Assembly: GCA_016124385.1 (NCBI GenBank)
Contig: WGNU01000005.1
Coordinates: 496,001 to 560,000 of the forward strand
Length of the DNA stretch: 64,000 nt
Origin: Alphaproteobacteria bacterium
Lineage (GTDB): Bacteria; Pseudomonadota; Alphaproteobacteria; Micropepsales; Micropepsaceae
Direction: 5' to 3'
The translations under genes and the position numbers were made by a program. Below are positions 1 through 12,605 of this stretch, piece after piece. The first letter of the stretch is position 1, and each line of letters begins with the position of its first letter. Below the pieces are notes generated by a model that saw only the letters and a list, made by a program, of their open reading frames with translations, had not been told where the DNA came from and did no database searches.

Positions 1-174
1 CCCGCGCGCGGTCGCGCTCCTCCTGGCTGAGCAGCGGCATGCCGCCGTTCTTGCGCACCTGGTCCTCGATGAAGGCGAAGCGCTCGGCGGTGAAATCCTC
101 GCGCGCGAGCTGGCCGTCCGGGCCGCTCGGGCGGAAGTGGTTGCGCAGCGCCTCGTCGTCAGACGATCCGTGAG
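1..174 (-). CDS. Partial CDS (N-terminus only), unknown product, runs off the left edge
   Basis: Reverse strand reads V(GTG)THGSSDDEALRNHFRPSGPDGQLAREDFTAERFAFIEDQVRKNGG...; GTG start overlaps the 3' end of the acyl-CoA synthetase gene, suggesting translational coupling. Confidence 0.5.
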
Positions 175-1694
175 TCACGCTTGCCCCAATACTGGTCGCG
201 GATCAAACGCTTGTAGAGCTTGCCGGTCGGATGGCGCGGCAGCTCCTCCATGAAATCGACCGTACGCGGACATTTGATCGCCGAAAGCTGCTCCCGGCAA
301 AAGGCGATCAGCTCCTCGGCGAGCGCGGGTCCCGCATCCGCCCAGTTCATCGGCTGGACGACGGCCTTCACCTCCTCGCCGAAATCCTCGTTCGGTACGC
401 CGATCACCGCAACGTCGGCGACCTTGGGATGCGTGATGAGCAGGTTCTCGCATTCTTGCGGATAGATGTTGACCCCGCCCGAGATGATCATGAAGGCCTT
501 GCGGTCGGTGAGGTAGAGAAACCTCTCCTCGTCGAGCTTGCCGACATCGCCCAGCGTCGACCAGCCATTGGCGTTGCGGCTCTCGGCCGTCTTGCCCGGA
601 TCGTTGTGATAGGAAAATTCCGGCCCGCCCGCGAAATAGATGACGCCCTCCTCGCCCACCGGCACGTCCTTGCCGTCCTCGCCGACGATGTGCACTTCGC
701 CCAGCAGCGCGCGCCCGACGGTGCCGGGATGCGCCAGCCAATCCTGCGGCGAGCAATAGACGAAGCCGTTGCCCTCGGTGCCGGCGTAATATTCGTGGAT
801 GATCGGCCCCCACCAGGCGAGCATCTGTTTCTTCACTTCGATCGGGCAGGGCGCCGCCGCGTGGATTGCCGTCTGATGCGAAGAGAGGTCGTAGCGCGTA
901 CGGGCTTCTTCCGGCAGCTTCAGCATGCGCACGAACATCGTCGGCACCCATTGGCTGATCGTCACCTTGTACTTTTCGATCAGCCTGAGCGCTTCCTCCG
1001 GGTCGAAATGCTCCATCACCACGCACATGCCGCCGGAGCGTTGGATCGACATGTTGTAGCGCAAGGGCGCCGCGTGATAGAGCGGGGCCGGCGAGAGATA
1101 GACCGAGTTCTCGTTCGCCCCGAACAGCAATTGCAGCATCGCGATGAGCGGCCCGCCCTCCGTGATCGCGAGGCCTGAGAGCGGGACGCGCACGCCTTTC
1201 GGCCGGCCCGTCGTGCCGGAGGAATAGAGCATGTCGGCGCCCGAGGTCTCATCCGCGATCGGCATCTGCGGCATGGAGCCGGCCGCGTCCTCCCAGCGCT
1301 TGAGGCCGGCCACCTCGCCGCCGACGGTGTAGATCGTCACGCCCGGCACGAGCTCGGGAAGGGTCTTCGTGGGGCCCAGCGCGGCGGAGGCGATCAGGAT
1401 CTTCGCGCCGCTGTCCTTCACGATATAGGCGATCTCGCCGGGTGTCAGCCGCGTCGAGATGCAGGTGTAGTAGAGCCCCGCGCGCTGCGCGCCCCAGGTG
1501 ATCTCGAAATAACGCGCGTTGTTCTCCATGAAGATCGCGATGCAGTCGCCGACCTTAAGGCCCGCCTCGCGGAAGAGATTCGCGGCCTGGTTCGAGCGCG
1601 CTTCGAGTTGACCGTAGGTCACCGTCTCGCCGGTTGCGGCCATCACATAGGCCGGCTTGTCGGGGGTCGTGCGGGCGTGGACGCTGGGATGCAT
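159..1694 (-). CDS. AMP-binding acyl-CoA synthetase (long-chain fatty acid-CoA ligase family)
   Basis: DMLYSSGTTGRPKGV AMP-binding motif, YAGTEGNGF, GWSTLGDVGKLDEERFLYLTDRKAFMIISGGVNIYPQECENLL, PTGKLYKR; start chosen at MHPSVHARTTPDKPAYV. Confidence 0.9.
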   Translation of the reverse strand: MHPSVHARTTPDKPAYVMAATGETVTYGQLEARSNQAANLFREAGLKVGDCIAIFMENNARYFEITWGAQRAGLYYTCISTRLTPGEIAYIVKDSGAKILIASAALGPTKTLPELVPGVTIYTVGGEVAGLKRWEDAAGSMPQMPIADETSGADMLYSSGTTGRPKGVRVPLSGLAITEGGPLIAMLQLLFGANENSVYLSPAPLYHAAPLRYNMSIQRSGGMCVVMEHFDPEEALRLIEKYKVTISQWVPTMFVRMLKLPEEARTRYDLSSHQTAIHAAAPCPIEVKKQMLAWWGPIIHEYYAGTEGNGFVYCSPQDWLAHPGTVGRALLGEVHIVGEDGKDVPVGEEGVIYFAGGPEFSYHNDPGKTAESRNANGWSTLGDVGKLDEERFLYLTDRKAFMIISGGVNIYPQECENLLITHPKVADVAVIGVPNEDFGEEVKAVVQPMNWADAGPALAEELIAFCREQLSAIKCPRTVDFMEELPRHPTGKLYKRLIRDQYWGKRDSRIV

Positions 1695-1825
1695 GGACGC
1701 TTGCCTCGGCGGAAGGAAAGTGGGGTCCCGTTTCCAATAGGATAGCTGACGGGGGGCGTCTAGCCTCGCGCCCGCCAATCGCTAGACTGGCGCCGCCGCA
1801 ATTCAGCACGAAAGGGGAGGCGCCA

Positions 1826-2725
1826 ATGGCCTACGAACAAATCAAATACGAGGTCGCGAACGGGATCGCGACGCTGACGCTCAACCGCCCGGACAAGCTC
1901 AACGCCTTCACCGGCACGATGATGAACGAGATGATCGACGCGTTCGATCAGATCGACAAGGACGACGCGGTGCGCTGCGTCATCGTCACGGGCGCGGGCC
2001 GGGCCTTCTGCGCGGGCGCCGATCTCTCGCAAGGCGCCAAGACCTTCGACTACGAGGCGCGCTCCGACCGTCCGGACCGCCAGGGCGTTGCCCAGGGCGA
2101 TCAGATCGACTGGTCGAACCCCAAGATCCGCGACGGCGGCGGGCTCCTGACGCTGCGCATCTTCGAAAGTCTCAAGCCCGTGATCGCGGCCGTCAACGGC
2201 GCGGCGGTCGGCGTCGGCATCACGATGCAGCTGCCCATGGACATCCGCATCGCGAGCGACACCGCGCGCTTCGGCTTCGTCTTCTCGCGGCGCGGCATCG
2301 TGCCGGAGGCGTGTTCGAGCTGGTTCCTGCCGCGCCTCGTCGGCATCCAGACGGCGACGGAGTGGTGCTATACCGGCCGCGTTTTCGATGCGCAGGAAGC
2401 GCTCCAGCGCGGGCTCGTGAGCCGGGTCGTCAAGCCGGAAGAGTTGCTGCCGGCCGCGATGAGCATCGCCCGCGAGATCGCGGACAACACCGCCCCCGTC
2501 TCGGTCGCCCTCACGCGCCAGATGCTCTGGCGGATGCTCGGCGCCGATCACCCGATGGAGGCGCACAAGATCGACAGCCGCGGCGTCTTCGCGCGCGGCC
2601 GCCAGGAGGACGCGAAGGAAGGCGTCGTCTCGTTCTTGGAGAAGCGCCAGCCGAACTATCCCAACAAGGTCTCGAGCGACATGCCGGGCTATTTCCCGTG
2701 GTGGACGAAGCGCGAATATTCCTGA
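1826..2725 (+). CDS. Enoyl-CoA hydratase/isomerase (crotonase) family protein
   Basis: MAYEQIKYEVANGIATLTLNRPDKLNAFTGTM, GAGRAFCAGADLS, AAVNGAAVGVGITMQLPMDIRIAS; AGGGGAGG ribosome-binding site upstream. Confidence 0.93.
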   Translation: MAYEQIKYEVANGIATLTLNRPDKLNAFTGTMMNEMIDAFDQIDKDDAVRCVIVTGAGRAFCAGADLSQGAKTFDYEARSDRPDRQGVAQGDQIDWSNPKIRDGGGLLTLRIFESLKPVIAAVNGAAVGVGITMQLPMDIRIASDTARFGFVFSRRGIVPEACSSWFLPRLVGIQTATEWCYTGRVFDAQEALQRGLVSRVVKPEELLPAAMSIAREIADNTAPVSVALTRQMLWRMLGADHPMEAHKIDSRGVFARGRQEDAKEGVVSFLEKRQPNYPNKVSSDMPGYFPWWTKREYS

Positions 2726-2759
2726 CGCGGCTTAGGTCTCGTCTGCCGGACGTTTCACG

Positions 2760-2850
2760 CCCTCATCCTGAGGAGCCCTTTCGCCTCGCCCTTCGGGACG
2801 CGGAGGCTCCTCAGGGTGAGGCGAAAGGGCGTCTCGAAGGATGCGTCTGA
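2760..2850. repeat. Palindromic intergenic repeat, class 1 (CCTCATCCTGAGG family)
   Basis: CCTCATCCTGAGGAGCCCTTTCGCCTCGCCC...CTCCTCAGGGTGAGGCGAAAGGGC; inverted arms; similar copies at 4313, 8323, 25036, 29612. Confidence 0.85.
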
Positions 2851-2871
2851 CCAATGGAGACGTCAGGCGCT

Positions 2872-4254
2872 CTAGACGGGGGGCGCCGTGTCCCGCGCGC
2901 GCTCGATGCTGGCCGCGCGCGGGTCGGGCGCAGAGGCCGGCATAAGGAGCCCGTCGGGCGCCGGCACCTCGATGGCGGCGCTGGGCGCGGGCTCCTCGCG
3001 CTCGATCCGCCAGAGCGGCGTCAGGAAAAAGACGCTGCTCCACAGGATGACGATCCCGGCCATCGGCACCAAAATCGCATCGAGCACACCGATCGCGCTG
3101 ATGATGAAGCCGATGAGCAGCGAGCCGATCGGCGCGCCGCCCATCTGTGCCAGCTGATAGATCGAGATGATCCGCGCGCGCTGCTCGGGCGCGGCCGCGC
3201 TTTGAACGATCGCGCGGCTCATGCTCATCGACACGCCCGCCGCTCCGCCCCATACGAGCCCGAGCAGATAGAGCAGCGGCTCGGGCGGCGCGAGGCGCAT
3301 CAGGCCCATCGCGAGAAAGCTGATCCCCATCGAGAGCATCATCGTGCGGCCCTGGAAATGGATCGGCCGGCGCTGGGCGAGGGTCAGCGTCGTCACCATC
3401 ACGCCGCCCATGAACGCGCTGTTGAGGAGCGCCAGCTCGAGCGAGCTGCCGCCATAGACGTCGCGCACGAGAAGCGGCAGCACGACCATGAAGACGCCCA
3501 TGAAGAGGACGCTCGAGCCCAAGAGCATCGTGATGACCGGCCACACGCGCGGGTTCCGCCGCGCGGCGAGGAGGCCCTCGTTGATCTCGGAAAGAAAGCT
3601 TCTCGCGCCCGCGTCGGTCTGCGTCTTGCCGGGTGGCTGCGGCGAGAGGCGCGAGGTTGCATAGAGCGCGAGCCCCATCATCGCGGCCGCGACGACCATC
3701 AAGGGCGCGCCGCCCGTCCATTCGGCCTGCGCGGCGAAGGCGAAGCCCACGAGTTGCCCGCCGAACTGCGCGCCCGTCGCCAGCGTCACCGCCCGCGTGA
3801 GGTCGAGGCCTTGCGCGCGGGCGAGCGCGGGGAGCGCGGCGTCCCGCGCCGGCATCACGAAGGCGCCGAGCACCCCCATCGAAAGCGCGTAGACGATGAG
3901 CGCCGAATAGGAGAGCAGGTCGAACGCCAGAATGAGCGAGAGCCCCAGATAGGGCACCAGCACAAGCGATTGCAGCATCATCAATTGCCGGCGCAAATCC
4001 GTGCGGTCGGCGCGCGCGCCCCCGATCAGCACGAGGAATGGCAAGGGCGCCATCGAGAGCATCTGCGCGAAGCCGACGGACGTCGCCGGCAGCTGCAGCA
4101 CGACGGCGACCAGCCAGGGAAAGAGCACCGCCTGGAGACCCATCCCGGCGAAATAGGCGCCGAGCCCGATATAGTACCACGCCGCTTCGTTCGCGCGGGG
4201 CAGGTAGAAGGAAGCCATGGGGAAATTCGGATCGAGGATGCGTGAATGATCCAT
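2872..4254 (-). CDS. MFS transporter
   Basis: 460 aa, about 12 hydrophobic segments; GGARADRTDLRRQLMM loop; similar to the adjacent 4441..5679 product. Confidence 0.85.
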   Translation of the reverse strand: MDHSRILDPNFPMASFYLPRANEAAWYYIGLGAYFAGMGLQAVLFPWLVAVVLQLPATSVGFAQMLSMAPLPFLVLIGGARADRTDLRRQLMMLQSLVLVPYLGLSLILAFDLLSYSALIVYALSMGVLGAFVMPARDAALPALARAQGLDLTRAVTLATGAQFGGQLVGFAFAAQAEWTGGAPLMVVAAAMMGLALYATSRLSPQPPGKTQTDAGARSFLSEINEGLLAARRNPRVWPVITMLLGSSVLFMGVFMVVLPLLVRDVYGGSSLELALLNSAFMGGVMVTTLTLAQRRPIHFQGRTMMLSMGISFLAMGLMRLAPPEPLLYLLGLVWGGAAGVSMSMSRAIVQSAAAPEQRARIISIYQLAQMGGAPIGSLLIGFIISAIGVLDAILVPMAGIVILWSSVFFLTPLWRIEREEPAPSAAIEVPAPDGLLMPASAPDPRAASIERARDTAPPV

Positions 4255-4312
4255 CGTCGCATGCCCGCTTCCGCTTGGCCACCACGCGCGCAGCCGATTG
4301 TGGTGCGCTGGA

Positions 4313-4420
4313 TGCCCTCATCCTGAGGCGCCCTTTCGCCTCGCCCTTCAAGACGCTCGCTGCGCTCGCCCTCAGGATGAGGCGCCCTTCGACAAGCTCA
4401 GGAGGGCCTCGAAGGATGAA
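4313..4420. repeat. Palindromic intergenic repeat, class 1
   Basis: CCCTCATCCTGAGGCGCCCTTTCGCCTCGCCCTTCAAGACGC...CCTCAGGATGAGGCGCCC...CTCGAAGGATG. Confidence 0.85.
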
Positions 4421-4440
4421 GGGGAGGGAACGGAGGCGCG

Positions 4441-5679
4441 CTAGGCCTCTACGCCGGCGCGAAGGTACGGGAGCCGCGTCTGCGTCACGAGATAGGCGAG
4501 CACGCACGCCATCATCGCGGCGGGAACGAGCGCAGCGAGATAGGGCCCGAGCGCGGCCGCGACGAACCCGAGCGTCACCGCGCCCAGCGGCCCGCCGCCC
4601 GAAAAGCCCATCTGGTAGATCGCGAGCATGCGCCCGCGCATGTCCGCCCGCGCACGTTCCTGAACGATCGTGCGCCCCATGGTGATCGTCACGCCCGCGC
4701 CCATGCCCCACACGCACGCGAGCGAGCAGAGCAGCCAGAGCGGCATCGGGTTCGACATGAGCGAGAGCACGATCGCCCCGCCCGCGAGCGCGAAGAGGAT
4801 GGCGCGCCCCGGATAGGTCAGCCGCCCGATCCGCATCAGCGCGATGTTGGAGAGGATGGTGCCGCCCCAGAACGCGATGCTGACCAGCGAGAAGGCGAGC
4901 GGCGTCGCCGCGTAGCTTTCGCGGATGATGAGCGGCACGACGGTCATGAACGAGCCGACATAGAAAAAGCCGACGCCCACCATCGCGATGATGACGGGGC
5001 GGATCTCGGCCGACGCGGCGGCGGCGAGGATCCCCTCGCGCAGCCCTTCGGCCTGTTCGGCGAGACGGCGCGGCCGGGTGCGTTCCGCATCGTCCGCGTG
5101 AAGATCGCTCGGCAGCTGCCACGCCGCCGCGAAGCCCGCGAGCATCAAGACGCTCATGAGGAGCAACAAGGGCTCGGCGCCCACCCATTTGGCTGATCCC
5201 GCCGCCGCCATGCCGATGATCTGCACGCCGAACTGCATCATCACCGCGATCCCGATCGCCTGCTGCAGCCGCGCGGGCGACGCCAGATGCGTCAGCAGCG
5301 AATCGCGGATCGGCACGATGAAGGCAAAGAGCGTCCCCATCGCGAGCGCATAGGCGATGAGGACCGAGAAGGAGAGGGCATCGAGTCCGATCGCGGCCGC
5401 CAGACCCAGCGGCGGCAGCGCGGCCGCCATGTGATAGAGGAGGATCGCCCGCCGCCCGTCCGTCTGGTCGGCGAGCACACCCGCCGGCAGCAGAAAGAGC
5501 AGCGAGGGCAGCATCGTGCACATCTGCGCCGCACCCACGAGCGGCGCGGGCAGCGCGAGCTCGACTGTGACAAGGTAGGGAAATAGGACAAACTGCACGC
5601 CGATCGCGGCGAACGCGAGCCCGGTCGAGGCGTAATACCAGAAGAGGGGCGCGCGGACGGGCGCGGCGGCTTCGCTCAT
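4441..5679 (-). CDS. MFS transporter
   Basis: MSEAAAPVRAPLFWYYASTGLAFAAIGVQFVLFPYLV...; paralog of the preceding gene. Confidence 0.85.
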   Translation of the reverse strand: MSEAAAPVRAPLFWYYASTGLAFAAIGVQFVLFPYLVTVELALPAPLVGAAQMCTMLPSLLFLLPAGVLADQTDGRRAILLYHMAAALPPLGLAAAIGLDALSFSVLIAYALAMGTLFAFIVPIRDSLLTHLASPARLQQAIGIAVMMQFGVQIIGMAAAGSAKWVGAEPLLLLMSVLMLAGFAAAWQLPSDLHADDAERTRPRRLAEQAEGLREGILAAAASAEIRPVIIAMVGVGFFYVGSFMTVVPLIIRESYAATPLAFSLVSIAFWGGTILSNIALMRIGRLTYPGRAILFALAGGAIVLSLMSNPMPLWLLCSLACVWGMGAGVTITMGRTIVQERARADMRGRMLAIYQMGFSGGGPLGAVTLGFVAAALGPYLAALVPAAMMACVLAYLVTQTRLPYLRAGVEA

Positions 5680-5863
5680 GGGCGGCGCCTCGGGCGGGGC
5701 TTTGGGCAGGGCCTCGGGCTGGCGAGCCTGGAAGGGGATGCGAACGTGGGCATGAAGGGCGGCGCGGGGACCGGGAGAACGTGAACGGTACACTAATCAG
5801 TTTACTGCGCGCCTCGCAACCGGCAAAAGGGTTTGGCGGCGGCGGGCACGAAGGGACGGCGCG

Positions 5864-8293
<2,430 letters not shown>

Positions 8294-8322
8294 GCGCCAA
8301 CCCATGCCTCGCCATTCGCCTC

Positions 8323-8400
8323 CATCCTTCGAGGCCCGGCCCTCATCCTGAGGTGCGCGAAGCGCCTCGATGGAGAAGGGCCGGGCACCTCAGGATGAGG
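8323..8400. repeat. Palindromic intergenic repeat, class 1
   Basis: CATCCTTCGAGGCCCGGCCCTCATCCTGAGG...GGGCCGGGCACCTCAGGATGAGG between convergent genes. Confidence 0.85.
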
Positions 8401-8434
8401 CGACGGCTGGAACAAGATTCGTGATGATCGAAGC

Positions 8435-9289
8435 TCACCCGGCCCAATCGTTGAGGAACGCCGGCCGCGCGGGCAGGGCGGCGAGCAGCGCGCTCAAGTG
8501 ACGCGCCGCCATGGCGTTTCCGTGCTGCACTTTTTCACCCAGGATCAATTCGTTCTTGAGCGAATGCTCAAAGCCCACGAACTCCGTCACGCGGACGCGG
8601 TAGCCGCGCGCCTCGAGGAAAAGCGCGCGCAGCACGTTCGTCGCGTGCGCGGCGAAGCTGCGCCGATGGAGCGGATGGCGCCAGAGCGGCGCGATCGGCT
8701 GGGCGTCATCGCCCCCGAGCAGCGCCGCGAGTTCCGCCTCGCAGCACGGCACGAGCGCGACGAACCGCGCGTTCCGGGCGAGCGCGAAGCGCAGCGCATC
8801 GTCCGTGGCGGTGTCGCAGGCATGGAGCGCCGTCACGAGGCCGACGGGTTCGGTGATCTGCCGCTGCGCCTCCGCGATCGTCCCCGCGACCGCCTCGACG
8901 CTTGAAAGCCCATAGCGTTCGGCGAGATCGCGCGCGCCTGCCGCCAGCTCCTCGCGCGCCTCGACGGCGATGACGCGCCCGCGCCCCAGCGTGCGCAGCA
9001 CCGTGTCCGCGAGGAGAAAGCCCAGATAGGATTTCCCCGCGCCCAGATCGGCGATCAGGGGCGCCGCGCCCCCCTCGGCGAGCGTCTCGATCGCAGGGGT
9101 CAAGAGTTGGATCAGGTGGCGCACCTGCTTCAGCTTGCGCCGCGCATCCTGGTTGAGCTTGCCCTCGCGCGTGAGGATGTGAAGGTCCTGCAACAGCGCG
9201 CGCGACTGCCCGCTCCACAGCGCCTCGTCGGCGAGCGGATCGCCCGCCGGCGCGGCGCGCGCCTTCACCCGGTGATCCGCTCGACCCAT
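8435..9289 (-). CDS. Class I SAM-dependent methyltransferase (Methyltransf_32-like)
   Basis: APLIADLGAGKSYLGFLLAD (motif I), VIAVEAREEL, TALHACDTATDDALRFAL, FVALVPCCEAEL; start chosen at MGRADHRVKARA. Confidence 0.75.
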   Translation of the reverse strand: MGRADHRVKARAAPAGDPLADEALWSGQSRALLQDLHILTREGKLNQDARRKLKQVRHLIQLLTPAIETLAEGGAAPLIADLGAGKSYLGFLLADTVLRTLGRGRVIAVEAREELAAGARDLAERYGLSSVEAVAGTIAEAQRQITEPVGLVTALHACDTATDDALRFALARNARFVALVPCCEAELAALLGGDDAQPIAPLWRHPLHRRSFAAHATNVLRALFLEARGYRVRVTEFVGFEHSLKNELILGEKVQHGNAMAARHLSALLAALPARPAFLNDWAG

Positions 9290-9531
9290 GAATCGAACAA
9301 TTTCCCGACGCACTCGCCGGTCTCGTAATTGTCGGTCTGAAGGCGGTAGATGCCCTCGAAATTGACGATGTCGCCGACGACACCGGCGTCCTTCTCCGCC
9401 CGCATGGCGTATTCGCGCGCGAGCACCTCGCAGGGCTCCACCGCGCCGTAGATCGCATAGGACGCGACCGCCGCGCCCCCGATCACGAAGATCGTCGATC
9501 CGATCAATCCCCGAAACATGTCCCCTCCCAA
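9265..9531 (-). CDS. Small hypothetical membrane-anchored protein
   Basis: 88 aa, N-terminal hydrophobic segment MFRGLIGSTIFVIGGAAVASYAIYG. Confidence 0.6.
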   Translation of the reverse strand: MGGDMFRGLIGSTIFVIGGAAVASYAIYGAVEPCEVLAREYAMRAEKDAGVVGDIVNFEGIYRLQTDNYETGECVGKLFDSWVERITG

Positions 9532-9552
9532 CCCCCGTTGTGTGTCGCGTGT

Positions 9553-9828
9553 CTAACGCACGGTGCCATCGCCGAGGGGATCGCCCCGCCCGCCGATGCT
9601 GCCGCCGCACGATCCATAGCCCGCCGACCACCCTGCGTCATAGGCCCGCACGCCCTTGAGCTTGGGGTCACGCTGCGCCCCAGCGGCGATCGTGCCCTGA
9701 TTGCCCGCGCTCGCGCAGCCGTCGAGATAGCCTTGCTGATAGGCCGGGTCGTCCGTGAGGGCGGGATCGGTGCTCTCGCACGCCGAGAGAACCGCGCCCG
9801 CGAGGAGGAGGCCGGCAATCATACGCAT
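9553..9828 (-). CDS. Small putative lipoprotein
   Basis: MRMIAGLLLAGAVLSAC lipobox; GYLDGCASAG, YDAGWSAGY repeats. Confidence 0.7.
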   Translation of the reverse strand: MRMIAGLLLAGAVLSACESTDPALTDDPAYQQGYLDGCASAGNQGTIAAGAQRDPKLKGVRAYDAGWSAGYGSCGGSIGGRGDPLGDGTVR

Positions 9829-9985
9829 GGGACCGTTCCTTCACTCAGGGGTTCCGGGCGAGCTTCCATAGCACAATCCCGACCCGTCGCGCACGCACGC
9901 CGCGTTGCGCGGGCAGGATTGGCGCGCGACACTTTCTCGTTGATTCGAAGCGCCCGCCGTCCCGCGGCGGGCTTGCGGTGCCGCC

Positions 9986-11032
9986 ATGTCGAGCGATGTT
10001 CTCCTGACCTTGAAGGAATTGGCGGCGAACCCGACGCAGCTCGCCCGGTCCAATCTGTTCGAGCGCATCGGCGATGTCGCGCTCAGCGATGCCGAGCACT
10101 GGACGCCGCAGGTCAAGGAACTGGTCGACGACATTCTCGTGAGCCTCGTCAAGCGCGTCGAGGTCGACGCGCGCGCGCGCCTTGCCGCGCGGCTCGCCGA
10201 TCAGGCGAACGTGCCGCAAAAGCTGCTGCATCGTCTGGCGGCCGACGAGATCGAGATCGCCCGCCCGATCCTCGAACGCAGCCCCGCGCTGGTCGAGCGC
10301 GATCTCCTGGCGCTCATCGCGGCCGGCAGCGCCGGTCACCGCGAGGCGATCGCGGGCCGCGCGCATGTGCCGTCCTCCGTCGGCGACGCGCTGATCGGCT
10401 TCGATGAGATGAAGGTGCTTGAGCGCCTCGCGGCCAATGACGGTGCCGAGCTCAGCCGCGCCGCGCTCTCCCATCTGGCCACGCGCTCGCGCGAGAGCGA
10501 GAACCTGCGCCGCCTGCTGCTCGACCGCGCGGATCTTCCGGCCGAATTCGCGCACAAGATCTTCTGGTGGGTCTCCGCCGCTCTGCGCGCGCATATTCTG
10601 GAGCACTACGAGATCGACCGCGCCGTGCTCGACCGCGCCCTCACGGACATTCTGAAACAGCCGCCGCGGACGGGCCGCATCGCGCGCACCGGCGAGATGA
10701 GCGCGGCGAGCATCATCGCAAAACTCCGCGCGCGCGACGGCGCGGGCGCGATCGATCATCTGGCGGCGCTGCTGGGCGTTGCCCGTGAGACGGCGGCACG
10801 GATCGTGGCGGACGAAGGCGGCGAGGCGCTGGCCGTTGCCTGCAAGGCGATCGGTGCCTCCAAGCAGGATTTCGCGACGCTCCTCCTGCTCTTCGATTTC
10901 CACCGCTCCGGCAAGGCGCGCCCGGCCGGTCGTTTGAATGAGACGACGCAAATTTACGATCGCTTAGCCATCGATCGCGCGAAAGCGACCGCGAAGCTCT
11001 GGGATCTCGATGTTGCGGCAAAAGCCGCCTAA
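9986..11032 (+). CDS. DUF2336 domain-containing protein
   Basis: HEAT-like helical protein with IEIARPILERSPALVERDLLALI signature shared with 23779..24894. Confidence 0.75.
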   Translation: MSSDVLLTLKELAANPTQLARSNLFERIGDVALSDAEHWTPQVKELVDDILVSLVKRVEVDARARLAARLADQANVPQKLLHRLAADEIEIARPILERSPALVERDLLALIAAGSAGHREAIAGRAHVPSSVGDALIGFDEMKVLERLAANDGAELSRAALSHLATRSRESENLRRLLLDRADLPAEFAHKIFWWVSAALRAHILEHYEIDRAVLDRALTDILKQPPRTGRIARTGEMSAASIIAKLRARDGAGAIDHLAALLGVARETAARIVADEGGEALAVACKAIGASKQDFATLLLLFDFHRSGKARPAGRLNETTQIYDRLAIDRAKATAKLWDLDVAAKAA

Positions 11033-11102
11033 CGACTTAACCACCCCTTAAGCGCGGATTCCTATCGTCGCTCCTGTGTGCCGCATCGTCGGCCGCGGCG
11101 TG

Positions 11103-11870
11103 ATGGAGGAGTGTTCCCAAGTGGTCATGGCCCCGCAAATGCGTGTCCTCGTGTGTGCCTCGCAAAAGGGCGGGTCGGGCAAGACGACCCTCGCCGGCCA
11201 TCTCGCCGTGCAGGCCGAGCGGGCCGGCGCCGGCCCCGTCGCCCTCATCGACACCGACCCCCAAGGCAGCTTGGCGAAATGGTGGAACGTGCGCGCCGCC
11301 GAGACGCCCTACTTCATCCAGTCCGCCTTCACGCAGCTCTTTCAGGACATCGAGGCCGCGCGCGCGCAGGGCATTCGCCTCGTCGTCATCGACACGCCCC
11401 CGGCGGTGACGAAGGCGATCGCCGAGGTCGTGAGCTTCGCCGATCTCGTCGTGGTGCCCACCCGGCCGAGCCCGCACGATCTGCGCGCCGTCGGCCCGAC
11501 GGTCGATATCGTCGAGGGCAAGAAGAAGCAGATGATCTTCGTTCTGAACGCCGCGACCGCGCGCGCGAAGATCACGATGGAAGCCGCCATCGCGCTCTCG
11601 CAGCACGGCACCGTCGCGCCGGTGACGGTGCATAACCGCCTCGATTTCGCGGCCTCGATGATCGACGGCCGCACGGTGATGGAGGTCGATCCCGCCGGCA
11701 AATCGGCGGCCGAGATCGCCCAGCTCTGGGAATATCTCGAAACGCGCCTCGCGCGGCTTGAAGGCGCGCACACGACCTGGGTCGATGACGGCGCGCGCAC
11801 GGGGCTCCTGCGCAACCTCAACGCACTCGGCCGCTCCGCGCCGGCCTTCGGCCGCCGGGCCTTTCCATGA
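11103..11870 (+). CDS. ParA family ATPase (orphan)
   Basis: CASQKGGSGKTTLAGHLAVQAE (deviant Walker A), LIDTDPQGSLAKWW, LVVIDTPP; start could be at 11076, 11103 or 11130. Confidence 0.9.
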   Translation: MEECSQVVMAPQMRVLVCASQKGGSGKTTLAGHLAVQAERAGAGPVALIDTDPQGSLAKWWNVRAAETPYFIQSAFTQLFQDIEAARAQGIRLVVIDTPPAVTKAIAEVVSFADLVVVPTRPSPHDLRAVGPTVDIVEGKKKQMIFVLNAATARAKITMEAAIALSQHGTVAPVTVHNRLDFAASMIDGRTVMEVDPAGKSAAEIAQLWEYLETRLARLEGAHTTWVDDGARTGLLRNLNALGRSAPAFGRRAFP

Positions 11871-12406
11871 ACGAAGGCGAAGGGATGATCCCGCGAACGA
11901 AATTCGCCGCGTTGACGGCTGGCCTCTTGGCCCGCAAGGGCGAGGCGCATCCCGCGACCGCCGTCGCCGCGACCGAGGACTTGGAGCCGCTCGATCACGG
12001 CTTTGTGCGCCACCCCGCGGCCCCGGTCGTCCGCCCGCGCTTGGCGGCGGTCGGCGAAGATCGCGCGCGCGTGACGTCCGTCGCCGACATCCAGCGCTCG
12101 ATCGAGGCCGCGTTGACGGGCGGTGAGATCGATGAGGCGCCGCGCGCCCCTGCCGCCACGCCGCCGGCTCCGGCCGCGACAGGCGAGACCCCGCGCGAGC
12201 GCTGCGAGGCGTGCCCCGGCGACAGCGACGATGACCGCAAATTCCATGTTTCCGTGCGCCTCAAGCGCGGGCGCTATCTGCGCCTCAAGCTCGCCGCGGC
12301 CTCGCTGCATCGTCCCAGCCAGGACATTATCGGCGAGGCGCTGGACCGCTACTTTGCCGACCTTGGCAAGGACGTGCTCGGCGACTGCCCCTGTCTGGGC
12401 AAATAG
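11867..12406 (+). CDS. Hypothetical protein with C-terminal ribbon-helix-helix-like segment
   Basis: 4-nt ATGA overlap with parA; FHVSVRLKRGRYLRLKLAAASLHRPSQDIIGEALDRYFADL; cysteines in ERCEACPGD and GDCPCLGK. Confidence 0.7.
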   Translation: MNEGEGMIPRTKFAALTAGLLARKGEAHPATAVAATEDLEPLDHGFVRHPAAPVVRPRLAAVGEDRARVTSVADIQRSIEAALTGGEIDEAPRAPAATPPAPAATGETPRERCEACPGDSDDDRKFHVSVRLKRGRYLRLKLAAASLHRPSQDIIGEALDRYFADLGKDVLGDCPCLGK

Positions 12407-12605
12407 CCGGTCCCAACGCGCCGGCGCCGCACCCGTCTTGAATGCGGGCTGCGACTCCGCATAACGCGCGGAGATTGCATTGAGCGCAAATTTATTTCCG
12501 CGCCTTCGGCATCACAATGAGGCCGGGATCGCCGGCGGCTCTGCATGCCACGCTTGTAACCGCGAGGGTGTTGCGTAAGTTGTCAGGCGACACTGCCTTT
12601 GATTC

